From contig JABFSD010000994.1 in NCBI GenBank assembly GCA_013140935.1, forward strand, positions 1 through 5,280: DNA of 5,280 nt, given 5' to 3'. Shown in pieces: positions 1 to 5,280 of the stretch. How positions within the stretch are numbered: position 1 is the stretch's first letter; each line of letters starts with the position of its first letter. The position numbers were made by a program, and so were the translations under genes. Below the pieces are notes generated by a model. It made no database searches and was not told where the DNA came from. It saw only the letters and a program-made list of their open reading frames with translations. This stretch comes from Acidobacteriota bacterium (GTDB lineage Bacteria > Acidobacteriota > Blastocatellia > RBC074).

Positions 1-1217
1 TCGTCAATCTCTTGCGCGATAACCCGCAATTCGCCGTGCGCTCCATCGCCGTGCGCAACCTCAACAAACCGCGCGAAATTGATTTGTCATCGGTTGAACT
101 CACCGACGACCCATTCAAACTCGCCGATGACCCGAATATCGAAGTCATCGTCGAAGTCGTCGGCGGCGTTGACCCAATGTATGCCGTGGTCAAACGCGCG
201 CTCACGAACGGCAAGCACATCGTCACGGCGAACAAGGAACTCATCGCCAAACACGGCCCCGAACTTTTCGCGCTCGCCAATCAGCACAACGCGACGATCT
301 TTTTTGAAGCTGCTGTCGGTGGAGGCATTCCGTTGATCTCTACGTTGCAACGCGGCTTGCAGGCCAATCGCATCGCCCGCGTCGCCGGCATCATCAATGG
401 CACGACCAATTACATCCTGACCAAAATGGAGCAGGAAAAGAAACCCTTTGCCGAAGCCCTTGCCGAAGCGCAAACCGCCGGTTTCGCCGAAAGCGATCCG
501 ACCAACGACATCGAAGGCTTCGACGTCGTTTATAAAATTGCCATTCTCTCTTCGCTGGCTTTTCAAGCGCCGGTCGAAGTCGGCCAGATTTACCGGCAGG
601 GCATTACAGCAATCAGCGATCTCGACATTCAACTGGCAAACGAGTTTGGCTATCGCATCAAGATGATCGGTCTCGCGCAACCGGGCACCGGCGACCAACT
701 TGACGTACGCGCTCATCCGATGCTCGTGCCGCTGCACCATCCGCTCGCGGGCGTCGAAGGCGTCAACAATGCGATCTTTATTAACGGCAGCGCGGTCGGC
801 GAGATCATGCTCTTCGGCCCCGGCGCAGGACGTTATCCCACCGCCAGCGCCGTCGTCGGCGATGTGATGACTTTATCGAACGCACTTAAACATCCTGACT
901 TCGCGCGTTATTTCCAACTGCCGATTCGCTCTCAAGCCGCGCCCGTCTATCCGATTGCCGAAACGACGAACGGTTATTACATCCGCCTCGAAACGCACGA
1001 TTCGCCCGGCGTCATCGGCCATCTCGGACAAGCCTTCGGACAACACGGCGTCAGCCTGCACAGCTTCACGCAAAAAGGCGTCACGGCGGACGGCACGGCG
1101 ACCATTGTGCTGGTCACGCACAGCGTCCGCGAACAGCAACTGCAAGACGCGCTGCGCGACATCACGGCGCAAGCGACGACCAAGCAGATTGCAGTAGTGT
1201 TGCGTGTGTTGAACTGA
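1..1217 (+). CDS. hom: Homoserine dehydrogenase with C-terminal ACT domain (5' end outside window)
   Basis: Catalyses NAD(P)H-dependent reduction of aspartate semialdehyde to homoserine, the branch point to threonine and methionine, in the cytoplasm. The reading frame is open from base 3 to the TGA at 1215-1217 (404 visible residues). The TTG at 12 is most likely an internal Leu codon, because the frame continues upstream as VNLL. The missing part is probably the first few tens of residues, including the GxGxxG nucleotide-binding loop. Counting from that Leu as residue 1, visible family motifs are VEVVGG (47-52), TANKE (72-76), EAAVGGGIP (99-107), INGTTNYIL (128-136) and AESDPTNDIEGFDVVYK (159-175). 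E160, D166, D171 and K175 keep the spacing of the catalytic and substrate residues of the yeast enzyme, and K75 is the conserved Lys of the NK motif. FINGSAVGEIMLFGPGAG lies further on. Residues from about 322 to the end read as an ACT domain (DSPGVIG at its start), consistent with threonine feedback control. Identification is firm. Confidence 0.97.
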   Translation, partial: VNLLRDNPQFAVRSIAVRNLNKPREIDLSSVELTDDPFKLADDPNIEVIVEVVGGVDPMYAVVKRALTNGKHIVTANKELIAKHGPELFALANQHNATIFFEAAVGGGIPLISTLQRGLQANRIARVAGIINGTTNYILTKMEQEKKPFAEALAEAQTAGFAESDPTNDIEGFDVVYKIAILSSLAFQAPVEVGQIYRQGITAISDLDIQLANEFGYRIKMIGLAQPGTGDQLDVRAHPMLVPLHHPLAGVEGVNNAIFINGSAVGEIMLFGPGAGRYPTASAVVGDVMTLSNALKHPDFARYFQLPIRSQAAPVYPIAETTNGYYIRLETHDSPGVIGHLGQAFGQHGVSLHSFTQKGVTADGTATIVLVTHSVREQQLQDALRDITAQATTKQIAVVLRVLN

Positions 1218-1384
1218 AACCTGTCCAACAGCATAAGTAGCGACCGATGACTGAAGGGGAAAGATTTTGGACTGTCGCCTTGATAGGCAACGACTCTGAA
1301 TGGCCTTGCAAGGGCTGCCTTACGCCGATTTCACGATCAGAATTAATTCAAATTCGGTAGTGTCGGCAGGAATAACAACTCGCT

Positions 1385-2719
1385 TTAGCGAATGAAAGCC
1401 TCGCGCACTACACGAAAGCCCAGATCACTTCGCCCGGTATCGGGCTGCATCGCATTACGCTCGAACACACGCACAGCGCGGGCGGCGGCATTCGTTGCGC
1501 CGCCGCGAATCACACGACCTGCGGGCGTTTTGCTGCTTACGCTAACTGTCGGCTTCAGCGCAGGTCCTTGTGGACTCAAACGGTCTTTGCGCTGGTAGTA
1601 TTCCGGGTCGTACCAATCCTGACACCATTCCCACGCCACACTTACGGTTTGATAAGTGCCGCCTACCAATCGTGTAGCCCGTTCCCATTCCGCTTCGGTC
1701 GGCAGGCGATAAGTGCCGCCCGCTTCGCGCGAAAGCCATTGGCAGAAAGCCTGTGTGTCATCCCACGTGATGCCCGTGACCGGCGCATCGGCTTTGCCAG
1801 CAGGGAAGTTGTTGCTTTGCCAACCTGAAAGTTGCGGGTTCGGTGCCGGATGTTTCGCCGCATCAAGAAAGGCTTTATAAAGTTGATTGGTGACTTCGCG
1901 GGTTGAGATTTCAAACTCGCCGAGCGAAACCGGATGCGCCGGACTCGAATCTTTCGGGCCATTGTTGTTGCCCATCATGAATTCTCCTGCCGCTACGCGC
2001 ACCGTCTCTAGGCTGATACCCGGAACCATCGTGACTTCCAGCGGACGAGTTTCACCGACATTAACCGGCGTTACACCGCGCCATTCTTTAAAGCCCGCTT
2101 TGATGGCGCGTACCTGATGCGTGCCGGGCAACAATCCTTCGACGGTGATCGAACGCCCTCCGACGCTTTTCACATTGAGCTTATCGTTGATAAAAATTTC
2201 TACGCCGGGTTGATTGACGCTGATAACCAACGTACCCGTCATCGCGCGCTTCTTCATCGAAACGTTGAAATCAGTATTGGCAGCTTTCGCTTCCAGCGTA
2301 CCGCTCCACGGCTCGTAACCTTCCGCCGTAATCTTGAGCGAATGACTACCTATTGGAATTTCGTTCACAACCAGCTTGCCATCCGCACCGGTTACGCCGC
2401 TTGATCTTCCTGCGATTTCGATTTGCGCGTTGGGTACGGCTGTCAACGTCAGTCTTGACGTCGTTGGCGCAGGCGGCGGAGTCGCGGGTTTATTGGTTGC
2501 GACTATTGCTTTGTTCGCTTTGGGTTTAGCAGGCGCTTGGGCAGGCTTTGTCACAATCGGTTTTATCACTGGCGTAGCTCGCGGAGCGGGCTTGGGCGTA
2601 GCCGTTTTGATCGGTGCCTTTTTCTCTAGGTCGCGTCCACTCGGATCTTGCGCGTGCGACGCGGCAACGCCCAAACAACCTAACCATAAGACAGTGATGA
2701 ACAACTTGCGATTCAACAT
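1385..2719 (-). CDS. Exported PEGA-repeat protein with shortened, probably non-catalytic FGE-sulfatase (SUMF1-like) domain
   Basis: The ATG at 2719 gives 444 residues; a GTG at 2728 would add three. ATG is preferred because it starts a clean signal peptide (NRK, then a hydrophobic stretch, then ASHA before Q24). Neither start has a Shine-Dalgarno site: the coding-strand leader is pyrimidine-rich. Residues 25-87 are a Pro/Ala/Lys-rich linker. Residues 88-155 and 161-233 are two PEGA-like beta domains, each with an I/LPxGxHxxxxxxxGxxxW pattern. Residues 237-441 are an FGE-sulfatase fold: VAAGEFMMG, STREVTNQLYKAF, RLPTEAEWE (338-346), WEWCQDWYDP (363 on), VIRGG (403-407) and SDLGFR (431-436). 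The two catalytic Cys of genuine FGE, just after RGG, are A411 and V416 here, so formylglycine synthesis is unlikely. The usual YPWGN...GNVWEW segment is also mostly missing. It lies 22 bases after the zinc-ribbon gene, so co-transcription is likely. The probable site of action is the periplasm or cell surface, binding a protein or glycan; that role is inference. Confidence 0.9.
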   Translation of the reverse strand: MLNRKLFITVLWLGCLGVAASHAQDPSGRDLEKKAPIKTATPKPAPRATPVIKPIVTKPAQAPAKPKANKAIVATNKPATPPPAPTTSRLTLTAVPNAQIEIAGRSSGVTGADGKLVVNEIPIGSHSLKITAEGYEPWSGTLEAKAANTDFNVSMKKRAMTGTLVISVNQPGVEIFINDKLNVKSVGGRSITVEGLLPGTHQVRAIKAGFKEWRGVTPVNVGETRPLEVTMVPGISLETVRVAAGEFMMGNNNGPKDSSPAHPVSLGEFEISTREVTNQLYKAFLDAAKHPAPNPQLSGWQSNNFPAGKADAPVTGITWDDTQAFCQWLSREAGGTYRLPTEAEWERATRLVGGTYQTVSVAWEWCQDWYDPEYYQRKDRLSPQGPALKPTVSVSSKTPAGRVIRGGATNAAARAVRVFERNAMQPDTGRSDLGFRVVREAFIR

Positions 2720-2741
2720 AGCAATCACGATAAGGGGGAAA

Positions 2742-4454
2742 TTAAGGAAGGTCTTTGGCGCAACGAAAGCCCGTCTTGGGGTAAGGTTTGCCGGTCTTCA
2801 CCGCGCCGCGATAAGTCGTCGTGGCATATTCTTTCGGCGAATCGAAGGCTCCGCCGCGAATCACACGCACGCCTTCTTCCAACAACTCTTGCGTAGCGTA
2901 AGCGCGCAATTCGCTCGAAGTCCATTCCCACACATTGCCGCACAAATCCACTACGCCATAAGGACTGGCTCCCGCGAGATTGCGTCCGACCTCGACGATT
3001 TTGCCCGCCTGACTCTCTGCCGTATTGGCAAAGCTCGCCTCCCACCCATTACCCCATGGATAAAGCCGTCCGTCAGTGCTGCGCGCGGCGAACTCCCACT
3101 CTTCTTCAGTCGGCAAACGCTTGTTCGCCCACGTTGCAAAATCACGCGCGTCTTCCCAAGCAACATTCACGACCGGCAGGTTGGCTTCGTTCGGCGACGG
3201 CTTGCCTCCGCGCCAGTGCGATGGAACTGCACGAGCCGTAGCTTCGACAAAAGCCAGGTATTGCTGATTGGTAACTTCGGTGCGATCAAGGAAAAAGGGC
3301 TTCACTTCCAACACACGCAACGGACGTTCCGACGTAGTACCTTCATTTCGTCCCATCTGAAACTTTCCACCAGTCACGTAAACCATGCCTGATGGTGCAA
3401 TTGTTGGGTTATTTACTGACGCTGTCGGTTTGCTGACGGAGTTTGAAGTATTGGTCGCTACAGGTTTTGCAGATTGCGCTTTTCTCCATACACCAACCAA
3501 CAAGAATGAACCGAGCAATACGCCGCCTAGCAACAGCGGAACGTGCCACATCGGACGGCGCGAAAGTCCAGTTTCACCTACGATCAGCGAAAGCGGTTGC
3601 GTCGTAGCTTTCACAGGTTTGGGAAGCTCGTGAGAATTCGTTTCTGTCACAGGTGCAATGGCTGCGCGCCACGATTGCGGCACGGGCGGCGGAGCTTCCA
3701 TATCAACTATGGGAATCGTTCCAATCTGGCTCGTGTGTGTAAAGGCTTCGGTCTCGCGCGGCTTTTCGACTAACCGCAAAGGCGGACGCGACGCTTCATT
3801 GCGAGTCGCCTGATTCGGTAATCGTGCACTCGCGCCTTTTCCATTTGTTGCATCGGCAGCACGCGCAGGCAGGCTCAACGGATCATCAAGCAACAGATCA
3901 TCCAATCGGCTCAGTGAATCTTCACCGGCCTTTACGACTTCCGCCTGCACTGCCGGTTTTTCCGCTTCTGGTTTAGTTGGGTTTTTCTTTTCTTCTGCAC
4001 TCTTTTCTTCCGAACTCAGGCGCATTCCACAGTGGTCACAGAAAAGCGAAAAGGCTTGTGTCACCGCCGAGCAGTGAGGACATTCACTGCGCTCCGCTGA
4101 AATTTCTGTTTCTGCCGTAGTTCTTTTCGCAGCCGCTGGCTGGTTGCTCACCGCTGCATTGAGTTGCAAGGCTTGTTCGCTGTTGACCCCGCAGGTCTTG
4201 CAGTATTGCCAGCCGCTGCGCCAATAGGAATTACAGTTCTCACACACGCCGACCACAGTTTCCTGTGCGACGTTGGCGACGCGCGTGCCGCAATGCTGGC
4301 AGAACTTTTCACCGTGTACGACGCGCGCGCCGCAGCGTGTGCAGCAGACCGATTCAGTCACACGTTCGCCCAGCGCCCGCACCAGCGTTTGTCCGCAGCG
4401 GCGACAGAAATTGAGATGATCGGGATATTCCAGATTGCACGTAGCGCAAAACAT
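2742..4454 (-). CDS. Zinc-ribbon membrane protein with C-terminal FGE-sulfatase (SUMF1-like) domain
   Basis: 570 residues from the ATG at 4454 to the TAA at 2742-2744. The N-terminus holds four zinc ribbons: Cys 3/6/17/20, 38/41/52/55 (with an extra Cys37), 71/74/85/88 and 125/128/139/142. Each is CxxC followed about 10 residues later by CxxC(G), as in DZANK-type double zinc ribbons. Residues 145-300 are a low-complexity charged and Pro-rich linker. Residues 303-322 are one hydrophobic membrane segment. After a Ser/Thr/Asn/Pro spacer, residues 356-567 form an FGE-sulfatase fold: MVYVTGGKFQMG, LDRTEVTNQQYLAF, RLPTEEEWEFAAR, YPWGN (465-469), CGNVWEW (505-511), RVIRGGAF (530-537) and TGFRCA. At the FGE active-site Cys positions after RGG there are S539 and A544, so formylglycine-generating activity is unlikely. 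Basic residues flank both sides of the membrane segment, so topology is not decided by charge; cytoplasmic ribbons and an external FGE domain are the natural reading. It is the first gene of a likely two-gene operon. The function is unknown. Confidence 0.93.
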   Translation of the reverse strand: MFCATCNLEYPDHLNFCRRCGQTLVRALGERVTESVCCTRCGARVVHGEKFCQHCGTRVANVAQETVVGVCENCNSYWRSGWQYCKTCGVNSEQALQLNAAVSNQPAAAKRTTAETEISAERSECPHCSAVTQAFSLFCDHCGMRLSSEEKSAEEKKNPTKPEAEKPAVQAEVVKAGEDSLSRLDDLLLDDPLSLPARAADATNGKGASARLPNQATRNEASRPPLRLVEKPRETEAFTHTSQIGTIPIVDMEAPPPVPQSWRAAIAPVTETNSHELPKPVKATTQPLSLIVGETGLSRRPMWHVPLLLGGVLLGSFLLVGVWRKAQSAKPVATNTSNSVSKPTASVNNPTIAPSGMVYVTGGKFQMGRNEGTTSERPLRVLEVKPFFLDRTEVTNQQYLAFVEATARAVPSHWRGGKPSPNEANLPVVNVAWEDARDFATWANKRLPTEEEWEFAARSTDGRLYPWGNGWEASFANTAESQAGKIVEVGRNLAGASPYGVVDLCGNVWEWTSSELRAYATQELLEEGVRVIRGGAFDSPKEYATTTYRGAVKTGKPYPKTGFRCAKDLP

Positions 4455-4463
4455 CGTTGTTAG

Positions 4464-4474
4464 CCTTGTTCCTC
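4464..4474 (-). promoter_or_regulatory. Weak ribosome binding region of the zinc-ribbon gene
   Basis: On the minus strand the leader reads GAGGAACAAGG before the ATG at 4454. AAGG (4464-4467) is nine bases from the start, while the stronger GAGGAA (4469-4474) is fourteen bases away, longer than usual. Either could serve. Confidence 0.4.
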
Positions 4475-4498
4475 AACCCTGGCAATCAAAGTGTCGGC

Positions 4499-4528
4499 AT
4501 CATACTGTCAGCTTGCGAAGCGGAGCAA
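4499..4528 (-). promoter_or_regulatory. Candidate sigma-70-type promoter for the zinc-ribbon/PEGA operon
   Basis: On the minus strand, TTGCTC (4528-4523) and TATGAT (4504-4499) are separated by 18 bases. This would start transcription about 35-40 bases before the ATG at 4454, a sensible leader length. The spacer carries a small inverted repeat, GCTTCGCAAGC (4521-4511). The -10 match is good and the -35 partial, so this is a plausible assignment by pattern only. Confidence 0.4.
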
Positions 4529-4614
4529 ATTCTCAACCTTCAATGAACTTTCCGCGCACACCACTGCGTCGCTCTCCGCTTGTTGCGTTAACGAAACTTT
4601 TCTCAAAAAACCTC

Positions 4615-4643
4615 TTGCGCAGACTTTAAAGTCGGCGTATTAT
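4615..4643 (+). promoter_or_regulatory. Candidate plus-strand promoter with a palindrome in its spacer
   Basis: TTGCGC (4615-4620), a 17-base spacer and TATTAT (4638-4643) resemble a sigma-70-type promoter. The spacer contains the perfect 12-base palindrome GACTTTAAAGTC (4622-4633), placed where a repressor dimer could block polymerase. No coding sequence follows until 5192, so a transcript from here would be a long leader for the VOC gene or a separate RNA ending near 5090. This is inference from sequence pattern. Confidence 0.38.
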
Positions 4644-4804
4644 CCGCTCACTGTTTCACGAGCGAAACGCAACGACAAAAAGCCGCTCGCCGTCGAAATC
4701 GGTTGCATCACTTTTTACAACACAGCAATTCAACAACGTCAGCATGAGCCGAAAAAGCACGTGATTGCTCAAGGCGCTGAGGTTGTGCGTTCAGGGTTTT
4801 TCTC

Positions 4805-4820
4805 GCAAGGCTGCAAGGCT
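4805..4820. repeat. Two tandem copies of GCAAGGCT
   Basis: The 8-base unit occurs twice in direct succession (4805-4812 and 4813-4820). It lies in noncoding sequence and may be a simple slippage duplication. Confidence 0.5.
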
Positions 4821-4893
4821 GACAGAGGAAGTACGCGGCGCTAGCTTTGGCTTGAGTCGTGTAAAAGCCCTATAAACATTGCATCTTATTTAT

Positions 4894-4939
4894 ACGTTTC
4901 GTTGCGCGACGCAGCTTGGGACAGCACGCAACGAAGCGT
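4894..4939. repeat. 13-bp inverted repeat (hairpin) in the intergenic region
   Basis: ACGTTTCGTTGCG (4894-4906) pairs with CGCAACGAAGCGT (4927-4939). Twelve pairs are Watson-Crick and one is G-U (T4897 with G4936). The loop is 20 bases. No T-run follows on either strand, so it is not a simple terminator. It could be a domain of an RNA running into the structure at 4968-5090, or a protein-binding site. Confidence 0.6.
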
Positions 4940-4967
4940 GTTGAAAATCGGCTAACGCCTTTTCCCT

Positions 4968-5090
4968 CCTGAAGCACCACCGCACAGTCTTCGGCCTGGG
5001 TGATGGATTGGCTGCTGTCGCGGACCTGCCGCAGGCGACAGCAGCCAGTTCCAACCCATGCCCGACAATCCATGCTTCAGGCTTTTTTTT
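4968..5090 (+). terminator. Large nested stem-loop followed by eight T: intrinsic terminator or structured RNA element
   Basis: The outer stem pairs CCTGAAGCA (4968-4976) with TGCTTCAGG (5073-5081). A C and then eight T (5083-5090) follow, typical of a plus-strand intrinsic terminator. The apex is a perfect 12-bp stem, GGCTGCTGTCGC (5010-5021) with GCGACAGCAGCC (5035-5046), around a 13-base loop. Two middle pairings compete: ATGGATTG (5003-5010) with CAATCCAT (5066-5073), which stacks on the outer stem, or TCGGCCTGGGT (4991-5001) with ACCCATGCCCGA (5054-5065), with one bulge and one mismatch. They cross, so they exclude each other or form a pseudoknot. This is far larger than a plain terminator. 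It matches no riboswitch class that I recognise. Confidence 0.6.
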
Positions 5091-5177
5091 GATATTCACT
5101 GTTTCGTTGACGGGACAAAATGGAACCATTTCGCCAACGGCACAAGTACCATTCGTAGAAGCAAACACGCAGAGCAA

Positions 5178-5182
5178 AGGAG
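5178..5182 (+). promoter_or_regulatory. Shine-Dalgarno site for the VOC-family gene
   Basis: AGGAG within AAAGGAGAG lies nine bases before the ATG at 5192. It fixes the start of this truncated gene and contrasts with the minus-strand PEGA gene, which has no such site. Confidence 0.75.
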
Positions 5183-5191
5183 AGCAAAATC

Positions 5192-5280
5192 ATGGCGGAA
5201 ATCACCAAACACGTAGCGGGCACGTTTTGTTGGATCGAACTGGGCACGACCAACGCAACGGCGGCCAGCAGGTTTTATGG
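5192..5280 (+). CDS. VOC-family (glyoxalase / bleomycin-resistance fold) protein, 3' end outside window
   Basis: Only 29 codons and two bases are present, beginning MAEITKHVAG. The stretch TFCWIELGTTNATAASRFYG matches the start of a VOC module: a first beta strand (CWIEL), then a T/D-rich turn leading to a helix with AAxxFYG. Many such proteins (CFP30B-like, often two VOC modules) begin with GTxCWxDLxTxDxxxAxxFYxxLFGW. Members bind a metal and small molecules in isomerase, dioxygenase or resistance roles; which one applies cannot be told here. The ATG at 5192 is preceded by AGGAG at 5178-5182 with a 9-base gap, which supports the start. The nearest upstream signal is a hairpin and T-run ending at 5090, about 100 bases away. 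Confidence 0.78.
   Translation, partial: MAEITKHVAGTFCWIELGTTNATAASRFY

Larger units (their letters stand above)
4650..5090 (+). ncRNA. Possible untranslated transcript (small RNA or long leader)
   Basis: A transcript from the promoter-like site at 4615-4643 to the T-run at 5083-5090 would be about 440 bases. It would include the 13-bp hairpin at 4894-4939 and the nested stems at 4968-5081. No known RNA family is recognised: the tmRNA T-arm and RNase P core motifs are absent. The alternative is that only the last 120 bases form a functional element, or a terminator for other transcription. The extent is a guess from the two boundary signals. Confidence 0.22.
4455..5191. other. 737-base intergenic region without a convincing gene
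   Basis: The region lies between the divergent starts of the zinc-ribbon gene (minus) and the VOC gene (plus). Short open frames occur, for example 4491-4844 on the plus strand and 4890-5177 on the minus strand. None has a ribosome binding site with a believable start, a recognisable domain, or protein-like composition throughout. It contains the two divergent promoter-like sites, the 13-bp hairpin, the GTTTCGTT repeats and the nested stem structure with T-run described separately. Bases 4650-4890 hold no strong structure apart from short stems such as GTTTC (4653-4657) with GAAAC (4664-4668). I found no tRNA, tmRNA, RNase P or SRP RNA signature. Confidence 0.6.

Noticed and set aside
87..740. 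217-codon minus-strand open frame within hom
   Set aside because: It lies antisense to conserved homoserine dehydrogenase motifs, and its Asp/Arg/Val/Phe-rich composition is typical of antisense frames in GC-rich genes.
2701..2719. Lipoprotein signal around LWLGC in the PEGA protein
   Set aside because: The residue three before Cys is Trp, not the usual Leu/Val/Ile, and a better ordinary signal-peptidase site (ASHA before Gln) follows.
2376..3392. 338-codon open frame on the plus strand, opposite the two FGE-fold genes
   Set aside because: It spans the junction of two well-supported minus-strand genes and has no recognisable domain or ribosome binding site. The minus-strand products carry clear family motifs, so this is an antisense shadow.
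4825..4840. GAGGAAGT, resembling part of the RNase P RNA core motif
   Set aside because: The rest of the conserved core and the matching 3' motif are absent, so RNase P RNA is not supported.
4491..4844. 117-codon plus-strand open frame in the intergenic region
   Set aside because: It begins upstream of the promoter-like site, has no ribosome binding site and no recognisable fold, and contains no ATG or GTG start after about 4650. It is probably noncoding.
5010..5046. Apical stem considered as an SRP RNA helix 8
   Set aside because: The GGAA tetraloop and asymmetric loop of bacterial SRP RNA are missing; the loop is 13 bases and GC-rich.
5107..5152. TTGACG (5107-5112) as a -35 box for the VOC gene
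   Set aside because: No acceptable -10 hexamer lies 16-18 bases downstream; the nearest candidate, TACCAT (5147-5152), is far too distant.
4870..5177. Minus-strand open frames of 67 and 95 codons
   Set aside because: They run through the strong stem-loop with T-run and the VOC leader, and show no ribosome binding site or domain.

Overview
This 5280-base window is a bacterial chromosome fragment with moderately high GC by eye. Domain combinations of this kind (zinc ribbons joined to an FGE/SUMF1 fold, and PEGA repeats joined to the same fold) are familiar from Acidobacteriota such as Blastocatellia-like lineages. That placement is inference from architecture, not from a marker gene. No CRISPR array, tRNA, rRNA, transposase or phage gene is visible.

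Layout. (1) Bases 1-1217, plus strand: homoserine dehydrogenase (hom), lacking only its extreme N-terminus (off the window), with a C-terminal ACT domain. (2) Bases 1218-1384: a short convergent gap with small palindromes but no clear terminator. (3) Bases 4454-1385, minus strand: a compact two-gene unit. The first gene encodes a 570-residue protein with four CxxC...CxxC zinc ribbons, a disordered linker, one membrane segment and a C-terminal FGE-sulfatase (SUMF1/C-type-lectin-like) domain. The second, 22 bases downstream, encodes a protein with a signal peptide, a Pro/Ala/Lys-rich linker, two PEGA-like beta domains and a shortened FGE-like domain. Both FGE-like domains lack the two active-site cysteines of true formylglycine-generating enzyme, so they look like binding scaffolds. 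(4) Bases 4455-5191: a 737-base region with no convincing gene, holding two divergent promoter-like sites, a 13-bp hairpin, repeated GTTTCGTT motifs and a strong nested stem structure ending in eight T residues. (5) From 5192, plus strand: the first 29 codons of a VOC (glyoxalase/bleomycin-resistance fold) protein with a good ribosome binding site.

How the parts fit. Hom makes homoserine for threonine and methionine synthesis and has no visible link to the rest. The two FGE-fold proteins are probably co-transcribed and may work together at the cell envelope: one appears anchored in the membrane with cytoplasmic zinc ribbons, the other exported. This is inferred from architecture and spacing; the cellular role is unknown. 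The most interesting points are the pair of apparent FGE pseudoenzymes, the in-frame loss of about 38 residues in one of them, and the possible structured RNA with two competing folds upstream of the VOC gene.
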